Shown one piece after another: positions 1 to 7,837 of a stretch of 13,493 nucleotides of DNA. Numbering within the stretch: the stretch's first letter is position 1; every line of letters starts with the position of its first letter. A program made the translations under genes and the position numbers. The notes below the pieces were generated by a model. That model was not told the DNA's origin. It made no database searches and saw only the letters and a program-made list of their open reading frames with translations. Source of the stretch: Patescibacteria group bacterium (GTDB lineage: Bacteria; Patescibacteriota; Minisyncoccia; JAHIHE01); NCBI GenBank assembly GCA_018896765.1, contig JAHILZ010000048.1, positions 1 through 13,493 on the forward strand, written 5' to 3'.

Positions 1-238
1 AAATGAAATCCTAAATGACTGAATTTTAAATTGTTTTTGTTTTATTCATTTAAAATTTAAAATTGATTTAAAATTTTAAATTTAGACTTTAGACTTAAAA
101 AATTTGTTTGGGATTTTATTGGTCATTGGCCATTGGAGTTTGGGGTTTAATTAAATTATTTGATTTGACATTTGTAATTTGAGCTTTGGAATTAAAATTT
201 ATTTTCCATTTTGATTTTTTAATTTTAAATTTGTTATC
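1..238. repeat. Non-coding leader made of degenerate 7-bp repeats
   Basis: No gene is seen here. Much of the stretch reads in a 7-bp rhythm. There are two exact copies of TTTAGAC at 81-94, then GGTCATT, GGCCATT, GGAGTTT and GGGGTTT as consecutive heptamers at 121-148. From about 159 a run of T-rich heptamers (such as TGACATT and TGTAATT) follows. A TTGACA at 165-170 resembles a -35 box but has no good -10 at 16-18 bp, so I do not call a promoter for mreB. The same 7-bp periodicity appears inside several genes downstream, so this looks like one repeat type of this genome rather than random AT-richness. Confidence 0.6.
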
Positions 239-1291
239 ATGTTTAAAGATTTTTTTAAAATTTTTTCGCGAGATATCGGCATAGATTTAGGCACCGCCAA
301 TACTTTGGTTTATGTTCGAGGCAAAGGGATAGTTCTGAACGAGCCGTCGGTTGTCGCGATAAATAAAAAAACCAATCAGGTGTTAGCCGTGGGGAGTGAA
401 GCGAAAACAATGGTCGGGAGAACGCCCGGATACATTACCGCCATCAGGCCTCTTAAAGATGGCGTGATTTCCGATTTTGAAGTTACCGAGCAAATGATAA
501 AATATTTTATCGATAAGGCGTCGGAAAAATTTTTTTCTTTTATCTCGCGCCCTACGGTTGTGATTGGAATTCCTTGCGGAGTGACTCAGGTTGAAAAAAA
601 AGCGGTGCGAGACGCGGTGCTTTCGGCAGGCGCTAAAGAAGTTTTTTTGGTTGAGGAGCCGATGGCTTCAGCGATTGGGGTCAAACTTCCCGTTCAAGAG
701 GCAATTGGAAATATGGTCGTTGATATGGGGGGCGGAACTACCGAGATCGCGGTTATTTCTCTTGGCGGCATCGTGACTTCCCGGAGCTTAAGAGTGGCGG
801 GGGACGAGATGAATGAAGACATTATTCAATACGCGCGGGATGAATTCAATCTTTTGGTCGGCGAGAAAACCGCGGAAGAGATTAAAATTTTATCCGGTTC
901 CGCTTGGCCGCTTGAGGAAACTATCGAAGTTCCGATTAGAGGGCGCGATTTAGTCACTGGATTGCCAAAAGAAGTCATAGTGAGCGATGAGCAGATTAGA
1001 AAAGCAATTCATCGTTCCGTGAGAACAATCGTTTCAAATATTAAAAGCGCGATTGAAGAAACTCCTCCGGAATTGGTAGCGGATATTATGAGCCAAGGCA
1101 TTATTCTGGTCGGGGGCGGAAGCTTGCTAAGAGGCATTGATAAATTAGTTAGCCAAGAAACTCAGATGCCGGTGCGTATTGCCGATGATCCTCTTAGCGC
1201 GGTTGTGAGAGGAACGGGCGTTATTATTGAAAATATCGACGCTTTGCGGGAGGTTCTAGTTTCAATTGAAGACGAAAAAGTGCCAACATAG
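239..1291 (+). CDS. mreB: Rod-shape determining protein MreB (bacterial actin)
   Basis: MreB is an ATP-binding actin homologue that forms membrane-bound filaments and steers the lateral cell-wall synthesis complex. At 350 aa it has the usual length. Visible actin-fold signatures are phosphate-1 (IDLGTANT, about residues 15-22), phosphate-2 (DMGGGTTE, 162-169) and the adenosine motif (VGGGSLLRG, 291-299). The hydrophobic/aromatic N-terminus (MFKDFFKIF) fits an amphipathic membrane-binding helix. The ATG start puts the family's N-terminus exactly where expected, although no SD precedes it. It is the first gene of an mreB-mreC-mreD-PBP2 run, 32 bp before mreC, so co-transcription is likely. Nothing in the sequence looks damaged. 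Confidence 0.97.
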   Translation: MFKDFFKIFSRDIGIDLGTANTLVYVRGKGIVLNEPSVVAINKKTNQVLAVGSEAKTMVGRTPGYITAIRPLKDGVISDFEVTEQMIKYFIDKASEKFFSFISRPTVVIGIPCGVTQVEKKAVRDAVLSAGAKEVFLVEEPMASAIGVKLPVQEAIGNMVVDMGGGTTEIAVISLGGIVTSRSLRVAGDEMNEDIIQYARDEFNLLVGEKTAEEIKILSGSAWPLEETIEVPIRGRDLVTGLPKEVIVSDEQIRKAIHRSVRTIVSNIKSAIEETPPELVADIMSQGIILVGGGSLLRGIDKLVSQETQMPVRIADDPLSAVVRGTGVIIENIDALREVLVSIEDEKVPT

Positions 1292-1323
1292 AATTAAGCC
1301 GTTGTTTTAACAGTTTTTGAAAA

Positions 1324-2118
1324 ATGAGGCCTGTTAAACGCAAAATTAAATTTTTTGTTGCGATTATTTTTATCGCGGCAATCATTTTTTTAAACAATAA
1401 AAATTACTTGGAGCCTTTTAAAAATAAATTCTCCTATTTTTTTTATTATCCCGAGATTATTATTTCAAAAATAACTTTTTCCGCGAGAGATTCTTTGCGA
1501 TTAATTTTTGAAATAAGGAAAGCTTACGATGATAAAATTTTTTTGATTGATGAAAATAATAAGCTGCGCAAGCAGATTTCTGACCTGAAGGAGGCGGATA
1601 ATGAAAATAAAATATTGAGAAATATTCTCAATCTTCCTTTAGCCAAGGAACATTCTTTTATTGACGGTACGGTTATCGGAAAAGATCCTTATAATTTCTC
1701 GGATTATCTGTTGATCAATCGGGGCAGTGAAGCGGGGATTGGCAAAGAGATGGCGGTAGTCGATCAAAGCGGTTTTTATATCGGCAGGATAATCAACGTT
1801 TTGTCAAATACCGCGGGGGTTCTTTTGGTTACGGATAATCGAAGCGCCATAAGCGCGATTGATCAAAATACCAGAGTGCGAGGTTTGGTAAAAAATGATC
1901 GAAATATCGGATTGTATTTTGATATGGTTTTGCAAGACGCCGAAGTTCGCGTAGATGACATAATAGTTTCTTTGCCGATTGGCGCGAGCGCCGCCGTTCA
2001 GCCGATAGCAAAGGTTATTTCGATTGAGAAATATCCAAATAAGACATTTCAGAAAATCAAGCTTTCCCCTTTAGCCGATATGAAAAAAATAGAAAAAGTT
2101 TTTATTTTATTAGATTGA
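1324..2118 (+). CDS. mreC: Rod-shape determining protein MreC
   Basis: MreC is a bitopic membrane protein that links cytoplasmic MreB filaments to PBP2 and activates transpeptidation outside the membrane. The 264-aa product has a basic N-terminus, one transmembrane helix at about residues 9-23, a coiled coil at about 62-103 (charged heptads around ENNKLRKQISDLKEADNENK) and then the beta-rich MreC domain, with the typical INRGSEAGI and GLV segments. It lies between mreB and mreD with a 6-bp gap to mreD, the standard order for this module. The start has no SD. The sequence looks complete. Confidence 0.93.
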   Translation: MRPVKRKIKFFVAIIFIAAIIFLNNKNYLEPFKNKFSYFFYYPEIIISKITFSARDSLRLIFEIRKAYDDKIFLIDENNKLRKQISDLKEADNENKILRNILNLPLAKEHSFIDGTVIGKDPYNFSDYLLINRGSEAGIGKEMAVVDQSGFYIGRIINVLSNTAGVLLVTDNRSAISAIDQNTRVRGLVKNDRNIGLYFDMVLQDAEVRVDDIIVSLPIGASAAVQPIAKVISIEKYPNKTFQKIKLSPLADMKKIEKVFILLD

Positions 2119-2124
2119 TTTTAA

Positions 2125-2652
2125 ATGAAGATTGCGCATGCCGTTTTAATTTTAATTTTAAGCATAGTCATTCAAGCAAGCCCTGTGCGGTTATTTGATT
2201 TGTTTTCATTCGCGCCCAACTTATCGCTTGTCGCATTATTTTTGTTATGTTATTTTTTATCGTTTGAAAAATTATTAATCTTGGCGATAATCGCGGGGAT
2301 AGCGATTGATCTTTTAAGTTCAGTAAGTTTCGGATCGACTTCTTTGGCCGCTATGGGCGCGTGTTCGTTAAGTTTTTACTTAAGGAAAAATGTCTTAAAA
2401 GGAGGAAGAATTGCCGATTTTTTCTTGAATAGCTTAATCACCTTTTTTGTATTTTACTTTTTATTAGGGCAAGCGGATATTTTTTTGAAATCTTCAACGG
2501 ACTACGCGGCAATTTTTAATTTAATAAACATTAATTTAGCGGGCGAGATATTATTTAATTTAGCGCTAAGCGCCGCCGCGTACTATCTCGCGGGATATTA
2601 TAAAAGCGGCAAAATATATGGGTTTACTCGGAACATCAAAATATCGCCTTAA
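2125..2652 (+). CDS. mreD: Rod-shape determining protein MreD
   Basis: This is a 175-aa, strongly hydrophobic protein with about five or six predicted membrane segments, such as the N-terminal ILILSIVIQASPV helix and an aromatic/leucine-rich segment around residues 35-60. MreD is a polytopic partner of MreC in the elongasome. Primary-sequence conservation in the family is low, so the call rests on hydrophobic profile, length (usually 150-190 aa) and position between mreC and the PBP2 gene. Its last 35 bp overlap the start of the PBP2 frame, which implies translational coupling if the upstream PBP2 start is used. Confidence 0.85.
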   Translation: MKIAHAVLILILSIVIQASPVRLFDLFSFAPNLSLVALFLLCYFLSFEKLLILAIIAGIAIDLLSSVSFGSTSLAAMGACSLSFYLRKNVLKGGRIADFFLNSLITFFVFYFLLGQADIFLKSSTDYAAIFNLININLAGEILFNLALSAAAYYLAGYYKSGKIYGFTRNIKISP

Positions 2653-4537
2653 GAAAAAAGCTTCAAACGATTTGGAATTTGAAGAGGCTGCTTCTTTTAT
2701 TCATGATGGCGGCGAAAAAATATTAAACAGCAATGACGAGGTTTCTCGTTATTCAAAACTTGCAATATTTATTATTATTGCTCTGATCGGAGTATTGGGT
2801 TTGCAAACTTTCAGGCTTCAGATTATTAACGCGGATGAGTTTGCCGCTTTGGCCGAAAATAATCGCTTGAAAGAAATTACTTTTCGCGCCGATCGGGGGA
2901 TTATTTACGATAAAAATAAAAACATCTTAGTCGGGAATAAGGCGATTTTTGATTTAGTGGCAATTCCCAAAGAAGTTACTCGCGATGCGGATGAATTAAG
3001 GCAAGTCGTGGATAATATCGTGAAAATCACCAACAGAGATTTTTCCGAGATCAGCGGCAGTTTAGAAAAAATTGATCGCGCGTCATATAAAGCGGAGCTT
3101 GTTTTGGATAATCTCGATATTTCCAGCGCGATTGCGATTGAATCGTCGCGAGAAAAAATGCCAGGATTTGAAATAAAAAATAATGCTATTCGCGAGTATT
3201 CCGACGGGAAATATTTTTCAAATATTATCGGCTACACGGGGCGCGTCAATCAAAAAGACCTGAATTCGGATGCTTTTTACGAAACGGCTGATTTTATTGG
3301 AAAAGAAGGGCTTGAAGCGTATTATGAAAAATATTTGCGCGGCGAGAAAGGAAGAGAAAGCTTGGTAATTGACGCAGTCGGGCGAATTGTTTCCGCTTCA
3401 AATAAGCTTGAAACTAAAACCGGAGGAAATTTAGTTCTTTCTTTGGACGGAAATCTGCAAAAAAAACTTCAGGATCTTTTGGAAGAAATGGCGAAAAAAA
3501 TTAAAATTAAAGAAAAAAATAACGGCGTCGCCGCGGCAGTCGCTATGGATCCGCGAAATGGAAAAATTTTGGCGATAGTAAGCTTGCCCGCGTATGATAA
3601 TAATATTTTTACGGATCCCGCGAATAAAAATAAAATAAACGCTATTTTTCAGGACCCCCTCAGCCCGATGCTTAATCGCCCGATATCCGGCACTTATCCG
3701 CCAGGATCTACGATTAAACCCGTAATGAGCGTTGCCGCGCTTTCCGAAAATATAATTAATAAAAATACAATTATTGAAGATCGCGGCGTAATTAGCGCGT
3801 ATAATACAAATTATTTTGGCTGGAATCGCGCCGGCTTGGGGCCGATGAATGTTGTTTCCGCATTGGCTCAATCCTCGGATATTTTCTTTTATACGGTTGG
3901 CGGAGGATATGGAAATTTCAAAGGGCTCGGAGTGGATAAAATCGCGGAATATTTCAGAAAATTTAATTTAGGGGAAAGACTCGGTATTGATTTACTGGGA
4001 GAATCCAGCGGGCTTGTGCCGACTAAAGAATGGAAAATGGCTAATGTAGGCGAAATATGGACTATTGGAAATACTTATCATCTTTCTATCGGGCAAGGAT
4101 ATCTTTTGACTACGCCGCTGCAGGTTGCTTCTTGGACTTCGGTGATGGCAAACGGAGGCGCGATTTTTCAGCCATATTTAGTTGAAAAAGTTATTTCCAG
4201 CGATGATGGCAGTATAATTAAAGAATTTAATCCGCGAATAATCAGGGAAGATTTTATTGATCAAAAATATATTAATATCGCGCGCGAGGGCATGAGGGAA
4301 TCTGTATTAAGCGGCTCGGCCAGGTCGCTTAAGGATTTGGAAGTTAAGGCTGCCGGTAAAACAGGCACCGCGGAATACGGCATTGCTGGCAATACGCACG
4401 CGTGGTTTACTGTTTTTGCGCCATACGATGATCCGGAAATTGTTTTAACGATTTTAATAGAAGGCGGCGGGGAGGGCGGCATAAACGCGGTTCCGGTTGC
4501 GAAAGATGTTTTGAGCTGGTATTTTAAGGATAGATAG
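2618..4537 (+). CDS. mrdA: Penicillin-binding protein 2, cell-elongation transpeptidase
   Basis: This is a class B PBP that crosslinks peptidoglycan stem peptides during cell elongation. The 639-aa product has a cytoplasmic N-terminus, one transmembrane helix at about residues 47-67, a PBP dimerisation/pedestal region (with RGIIYDKN near 90) and a C-terminal transpeptidase domain. The three penicillin-binding motifs are present: SxxK as S364-T-I-K367, the SxN equivalent as S419-S-D421 (the S-x-D form is normal in PBP2), and K581-T-G. It follows mreD, as usual for mreBCD-mrdA operons. The ATG chosen overlaps mreD by 35 bp. No later ATG occurs before the membrane helix, so this start is reasonable although it has no SD. 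It should be beta-lactam sensitive, an inference from the family. Confidence 0.95.
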   Translation: MGLLGTSKYRLKKKASNDLEFEEAASFIHDGGEKILNSNDEVSRYSKLAIFIIIALIGVLGLQTFRLQIINADEFAALAENNRLKEITFRADRGIIYDKNKNILVGNKAIFDLVAIPKEVTRDADELRQVVDNIVKITNRDFSEISGSLEKIDRASYKAELVLDNLDISSAIAIESSREKMPGFEIKNNAIREYSDGKYFSNIIGYTGRVNQKDLNSDAFYETADFIGKEGLEAYYEKYLRGEKGRESLVIDAVGRIVSASNKLETKTGGNLVLSLDGNLQKKLQDLLEEMAKKIKIKEKNNGVAAAVAMDPRNGKILAIVSLPAYDNNIFTDPANKNKINAIFQDPLSPMLNRPISGTYPPGSTIKPVMSVAALSENIINKNTIIEDRGVISAYNTNYFGWNRAGLGPMNVVSALAQSSDIFFYTVGGGYGNFKGLGVDKIAEYFRKFNLGERLGIDLLGESSGLVPTKEWKMANVGEIWTIGNTYHLSIGQGYLLTTPLQVASWTSVMANGGAIFQPYLVEKVISSDDGSIIKEFNPRIIREDFIDQKYINIAREGMRESVLSGSARSLKDLEVKAAGKTGTAEYGIAGNTHAWFTVFAPYDDPEIVLTILIEGGGEGGINAVPVAKDVLSWYFKDR

Positions 4538-4617
4538 TTTTTATTGGAACAGCGGCAGTTTTCGTTATGTCATTGGTGAGAAGTAATAGTAGCGACGATG
4601 AGGTAATTTCTATTTTT

Positions 4618-4703
4618 AATGCCAAATGACAAATTTCTAATGACCCCGAATAATCCTTTGGATTTAACGGGGCAGGCAAATCAAATCTAAATGACAAATG
4701 ATA
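4618..4703. repeat. Two short 7-bp repeat tracts between the PBP2 and greA genes
   Basis: At 4618-4645 four consecutive heptamers start with AAT: AATGCCA, AATGACA, AATTTCT and AATGACC. At 4690-4703 there are two more, AATGACA and AATGATA. The hairpin at 4644-4672 lies between the two tracts. They share the period seen upstream of mreB and within later genes. Confidence 0.55.
4644..4672 (+). terminator. Hairpin downstream of the mreBCD-PBP2 genes, possible terminator
   Basis: CCCCG (4644-4648) pairs with CGGGG (4668-4672). After a 3x3 internal loop, AATCC pairs with GGATT around a TTT loop. It lies about 105 bp after the PBP2 stop and before the greA promoter. No U-run follows, so intrinsic termination is uncertain. 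It could also be an mRNA 3'-end stabiliser. Confidence 0.35.
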
Positions 4704-4715
4704 AAAGTACGGGGT

Positions 4716-4744
4716 TTGACACGAATTCCACATTACGCTAAAAT
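4716..4744 (+). promoter_or_regulatory. Sigma-70-type promoter for greA-lysS
   Basis: A perfect -35 TTGACA (4716-4721), a 17-bp spacer and a -10 TAAAAT (4739-4744, 5 of 6 consensus). The predicted start of transcription is near 4751, giving a leader of about 64 nt before greA. This is the best + strand promoter in the window, and it separates the elongasome genes from greA onward. Confidence 0.75.
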
Positions 4745-4814
4745 GTAATCATACAAAGCTTCAGGGAGCGTTATTTTTTTTAAACAATAATTTAATCAAT
4801 AAAATTATATTTAT

Positions 4815-5273
4815 ATGGCAAAAACCTATTTAACAGAAGAGGGATTCAAGAAACTAAAAGAAGAATTAGAGTATTTAAAAACTATTAAAAGACAAGAAAT
4901 CGCCCGGCGCATCCATGAGGCTAAAGAACTTGGAGATTTGAGCGAAAACGCGGAATATTCCGCGGCCAAAGACGCAAAAGCGGAGTCTGAAATAAGAGTT
5001 GGAGAAATAGAAAAAATGCTAAAAGAATCGTCAATTATTGAGGAGCCCAAGAAAATCGGGGTTGTGCAGATCGGTTCTACCATAGAAGTTGAAAATAGCG
5101 CGGGAAGCCATAGTTTCACGATTGTGGGCCGCAATGAATCAAATCCTGTTATGGGCAAGATTTCCAATGAATCACCACTTGGCGCCGCTTTTTTGGGCAA
5201 GAAAATCGGCGATAAAGCGGTTGTTAAAACTCCAAAAGGAACGAATGCTTATAAAATCAAAAAAATAATTTAA
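4815..5273 (+). CDS. greA: Transcription elongation factor GreA
   Basis: GreA enters the RNA polymerase secondary channel and stimulates cleavage of backtracked transcripts. The 152-aa product has the normal two-part structure: an N-terminal antiparallel coiled coil (about residues 5-75), whose tip loop GDLSENAEY carries the acidic residues D41 and E44, and a C-terminal FKBP-like domain (about 80-152) with the conserved NPVMGKISNESPLGAAFLGK region. The length is about 6 aa shorter than E. coli GreA. It has its own strong promoter upstream and is followed after 10 bp by lysS, so the two are probably co-transcribed. No SD precedes the ATG. Confidence 0.97.
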   Translation: MAKTYLTEEGFKKLKEELEYLKTIKRQEIARRIHEAKELGDLSENAEYSAAKDAKAESEIRVGEIEKMLKESSIIEEPKKIGVVQIGSTIEVENSAGSHSFTIVGRNESNPVMGKISNESPLGAAFLGKKIGDKAVVKTPKGTNAYKIKKII

Positions 5274-5283
5274 CTTTAAAAAT

Positions 5284-6750
5284 GTGTTGAATAAAATTAA
5301 ACAAGACAGGATTGACAAGCTAAACAAGATTATTGATCTTGGAATAGATCCGTATCCGGCAAGCTCATCGCGCGCGCGTAAAATTGAAAACGCGCTAGCC
5401 GATTTTGAAATGTTCGAAAAAAGATCGGAAGCAATTGCTTTAGCCGGAAGAATTGTCGCCATGCGGTTGCACGGCGGTTCAATTTTTGCAAATCTGAAAG
5501 ATGATTCCGGCTCGATCCAGATTTATTTTAAAAAAGATAATTTAAATGATAAAAAATGGACGTTGCTGGAAAATATTGATATTGGAGATTTTATAGACGC
5601 GTCCGGAACATTGTTTACCACTAAACGCGGAGAAAAAACGGTTCTTGTTTCCGATTTTAATATTTTATCGAAATCCCTTTTGCCGCTTCCTGATAAATGG
5701 TACGGGCTGGAAGACAAAGAAATAAGATTTCGCAAACGTTATTTGGATTTATTAATGAACAAAGACGTTAAGGAAAGATTTATTAAACGAAGCAAAATTA
5801 TCAAAGAATTGCGGCAATTATTGGACAAAGAAGGCTTTTTAGAAGTTGAAACCCCGATTCTTCAGCCTTTGGCCGGCGGAGCCGCCGCAACGCCATTTGT
5901 AACACATTTAAACGCTTTGGATATGGATTTATATTTGCGTATTGCTCCGGAAATGTATTTAAAAAGGCTTATTGTCGGCGGTTTTGAAAAAATTTATGAA
6001 ATTGGAAGATGCTTTCGCAACGAAGGCATGGACCGCTCTCATAATCCGGATTTCACGATGCTGGAATTTTATTGGGCGTATAAGGATTATAATTTTTTAA
6101 TGGAATTTACGGAAAAATTATTATCGCAAATCGTAAAAAATATTACAGGCGGATACAAAATTAAATATCAAGGCGAAGAAATTGATTTTACGGCTCCGTG
6201 GCCGAGGTTTTCGTTTGTAAAATCTATCAAGGATGCGTGCGGCGTTGATATTTTAGAACTTGCGAGCGAGGAAAAACTGCGCGGCGCTATGGAAAAGCTG
6301 GGCATAAAAACAAAAGGGCTGGTTGGATTTGGAAAATTAGCCGATGAATTATATAAGGAAACCGTTCGGAAAAAAATTACCAATCCGGTTTTTATTGTTG
6401 ACCATCCGATTCAATTGGGGCCTTTGGCAAAAGCGTACAAGGGAAAAAGAATTGTTCAGCGATTTCAGGTTGTCGCCAACGGTTTTGAAATAGTTAATGC
6501 TTATTCGGAGCTTAACGATCCGATTGAGCAAAGAAAGCGATTAGAATATCAGCTTGAGCTTAAGAAAAAAGGCGACGATGAAGCGCCGGCTGAGATTGAC
6601 GAAGATTATATTGAAGCCATGGAATATGGCATGCCGCCTATTGCCGGCTGGGGAATGGGCGTTGATCGTTTTGCCGCGCTTTTGACTGACGCGCCGAGTT
6701 TGCGGGAAATAATTTTGTTTCCGACAATGAAAACGGAAACAAAAAGTTAA
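5284..6750 (+). CDS. lysS: Lysine--tRNA ligase, class II
   Basis: LysRS charges tRNA-Lys using ATP. The 488-aa product contains an N-terminal OB-fold anticodon-binding domain (about 53-130) and a class II catalytic core: motif 1 region around FLEVETPIL, motif 2 around GRCFRNEGMDRSHNPDFTML (about 241-260), and motif 3 GWGMGVDRFAALL (about 455-467). The length is normal. The start is GTG at 5284 (or TTG at 5287); the ATG at 5282 is out of frame and meets TGA at once. The stop codon lies inside AGTTAAA, a heptamer that recurs as an array in the next gene, and the next start follows 5 bp later. Confidence 0.97.
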   Translation: MLNKIKQDRIDKLNKIIDLGIDPYPASSSRARKIENALADFEMFEKRSEAIALAGRIVAMRLHGGSIFANLKDDSGSIQIYFKKDNLNDKKWTLLENIDIGDFIDASGTLFTTKRGEKTVLVSDFNILSKSLLPLPDKWYGLEDKEIRFRKRYLDLLMNKDVKERFIKRSKIIKELRQLLDKEGFLEVETPILQPLAGGAAATPFVTHLNALDMDLYLRIAPEMYLKRLIVGGFEKIYEIGRCFRNEGMDRSHNPDFTMLEFYWAYKDYNFLMEFTEKLLSQIVKNITGGYKIKYQGEEIDFTAPWPRFSFVKSIKDACGVDILELASEEKLRGAMEKLGIKTKGLVGFGKLADELYKETVRKKITNPVFIVDHPIQLGPLAKAYKGKRIVQRFQVVANGFEIVNAYSELNDPIEQRKRLEYQLELKKKGDDEAPAEIDEDYIEAMEYGMPPIAGWGMGVDRFAALLTDAPSLREIILFPTMKTETKS

Positions 6751-6755
6751 AAGTT

Positions 6756-7658
6756 ATGGCATTACCTTATATGAAAACTGTCAATATTCAAGAAAACCGT
6801 GTAAAAATAGATAACTTGAATATAAATTATAAAATAATTGGCGATGGAAACATCGCAATTATTTTACTTCACGGTTGGGGCGTGAGCTCTGATAAATATT
6901 CGGTATTGGCCGAATATTTATCAGAAGTTAAAAGTGAAAAGTTAAAAGTGAAAAGTTATCGAATCTACCTTTTGGATCTTCCGGGTTTTGGCAAAAGCGA
7001 TAATCCGCCGAAACCGTGGGGGGTGGATGAATATGCGGAATTTGTGAAAGACTTTACAGATGTCCGACTTGGAGGCCTTGCCTCCAAGTCCGACTTGGAG
7101 GCAAGGCCTCCAAGTAAATGGCAGGAAAATAAGAGAGTAATTCTAATTGGCCATTCATTTGGCGGCCAGATTGCCATAAAATTTGCCGCGAAATATCCGG
7201 AACAACTAAAAGCGTTGATTCTTACCGGAGCTGCCGGAATTAAGCATTCGCCGACATTAAAACTAAAAATATTTTATATTTTGGCGAAAACAGGCAAAAT
7301 TATTTTTTCCTTGCCAATAATCAATAAATTGGAAAAACCAGCGCAAAAATTATTGTATAAAACGGCGCGGGAAAAAGATTATTACCATGCCCAAGGCATA
7401 ATGAAAGAAGTTTTTAAAAAAGTTGTTGGCGAGGATCTATCGGGCTATTTAGATAAAATTAAAACCCCGACATTGCTGATTTGGGGAAAAAACGACAAAT
7501 CAACACCGTTAGCTGATGGCGAAATAATGAAATTGAAAATTGAAAATTGTGATTTGAAAATTCTTGATGACGCAAATCATCAAGCGCCCTATCAATATCC
7601 TGAAAAATTTGCTAAAATTGCAGCAGAGTTTATAAAAAAAGGACGAGCAATAATATAA
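6756..7658 (+). CDS. Alpha/beta-hydrolase fold protein with repeat-derived insertions
   Basis: The 300-aa product has the alpha/beta-hydrolase landmarks: oxyanion segment LLHGWG (about 37-42), nucleophile elbow GHSFGG with S134, the acid D247 in IWGKNDKS and the base H275 in DDANHQAP. The triad is intact, so an esterase/lipase-like enzyme is plausible, but the substrate is unknown. It has no signal peptide. Three stretches look inserted relative to the usual fold: a heptamer array (6926-6960) between the first strands, a 49-bp palindrome (7067-7115) encoding about 17 residues just before the nucleophile strand, and a second heptamer array (7530-7564) before the final strand. All keep the reading frame and fall in loop regions. 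The start codon lies 5 bp after lysS, so the gene is probably in the greA-lysS transcript. Confidence 0.85.
   Translation: MALPYMKTVNIQENRVKIDNLNINYKIIGDGNIAIILLHGWGVSSDKYSVLAEYLSEVKSEKLKVKSYRIYLLDLPGFGKSDNPPKPWGVDEYAEFVKDFTDVRLGGLASKSDLEARPPSKWQENKRVILIGHSFGGQIAIKFAAKYPEQLKALILTGAAGIKHSPTLKLKIFYILAKTGKIIFSLPIINKLEKPAQKLLYKTAREKDYYHAQGIMKEVFKKVVGEDLSGYLDKIKTPTLLIWGKNDKSTPLADGEIMKLKIENCDLKILDDANHQAPYQYPEKFAKIAAEFIKKGRAII
6926..6960. repeat. In-gene heptamer array (AGTTAAA/AGTGAAA)
   Basis: Alternating units AGTTAAA, AGTGAAA, AGTTAAA, AGTGAAA and a partial AGTTATC. The array lies inside the hydrolase gene and encodes a lysine/serine-rich loop (EVKSEKLKVKS) where homologues usually go straight into the next beta strand. 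The same unit appears at 6746-6757, at the lysS stop/hydrolase start junction. Confidence 0.75.
7067..7115. repeat. 49-bp perfect nested palindrome inserted in frame in the hydrolase gene
   Basis: Two 23-nt arms (7067-7089 and 7093-7115) are perfect reverse complements around a 3-nt CCG centre. Each arm is itself a hairpin: ACTTGGAGGC, a 3-nt loop, GCCTCCAAGT. The insert is far more GC-rich than its surroundings and encodes RLGGLASKSDLEARPPSK, which has no counterpart in ordinary alpha/beta hydrolases. The pattern resembles Rickettsia palindromic elements, which also insert in frame into genes; no homology to those is claimed. Confidence 0.85.
7530..7564. repeat. Second heptamer array in the hydrolase gene (AAATTGA type)
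   Basis: Five consecutive 7-mers: AAATTGA twice, then AAATTGT, GATTTGA and AAATTCT. They encode the KLKIENCDLKIL segment just before the catalytic histidine loop, so the array is read as protein and keeps frame over 35 bp. Confidence 0.6.
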
Positions 7659-7666
7659 AATTGCTC
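7645..7666 (-). terminator. Terminator of the minus-strand small unit, overlapping the hydrolase stop
   Basis: A 7-bp stem (GAGCAAT/ATTGCTC) with an 8-nt loop. On the minus strand it is followed by GTCC and seven T's, a classic intrinsic terminator right after the small ORF's TGA. On the + strand a T-rich run begins about 10 nt after the stem, so it may also weakly end the greA-lysS-hydrolase transcript. Confidence 0.7.
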
Positions 7667-7837
7667 ATCCAGCGGCTTTTTGTTTTATTTTGGCGCATAC
7701 ACACCATATACTAGTGGATACAAAAGTTTTTATAACCACTATCGCTAACGCGAGAAAAAATAGCATATGAAGCAATGCGACTATTCCAATCTTGGCTTTT
7801 ACCGCGCTTATTGCGGTTTTTATTAGAAAAAATACAT
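7665..7837 (-). CDS. Small hydrophobic protein, possibly expressed by -1 frameshifting (57 aa)
   Basis: Not recognised. A perfect AAGGAGGT SD core (AGGAGG at 7849-7854) lies 11 nt before ATG at 7837. In that frame only M-Y-F-F is read before TAA. One base back, the frame stays open to TGA at 7665-7667, immediately before a terminator, giving MYFF followed by LIKTAISAVKAK, one hydrophobic helix (GIVALLHMLFFLALAIVVI) and a basic, Cys/Trp-containing tail ending KIKQKAAG. The junction reads T TTT TTC, a canonical -1 slippery heptamer, with a hairpin (ACCGC/GCGGT) 8 nt downstream. Alternatives are a one-base loss in the T6 run (error, decay or phase variation), or initiation at a downstream ATG giving about 33 aa. 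Promoter, SD and terminator argue that something is expressed. The layout resembles small single-helix type I toxins, but I have no direct evidence for that role. Confidence 0.4.

Noticed and set aside
165..198. TTGACA at 165-170 as an mreB promoter
   Set aside because: No acceptable -10 at 16-18 bp; TAAAAT at 193-198 is 22 bp away. The TTGACA arises within the 7-bp repeat pattern.
3431..3871. 146-codon open frame on the minus strand within the PBP2 gene
   Set aside because: It is wholly antisense to the conserved transpeptidase domain, has low-complexity composition, and no promoter or SD.
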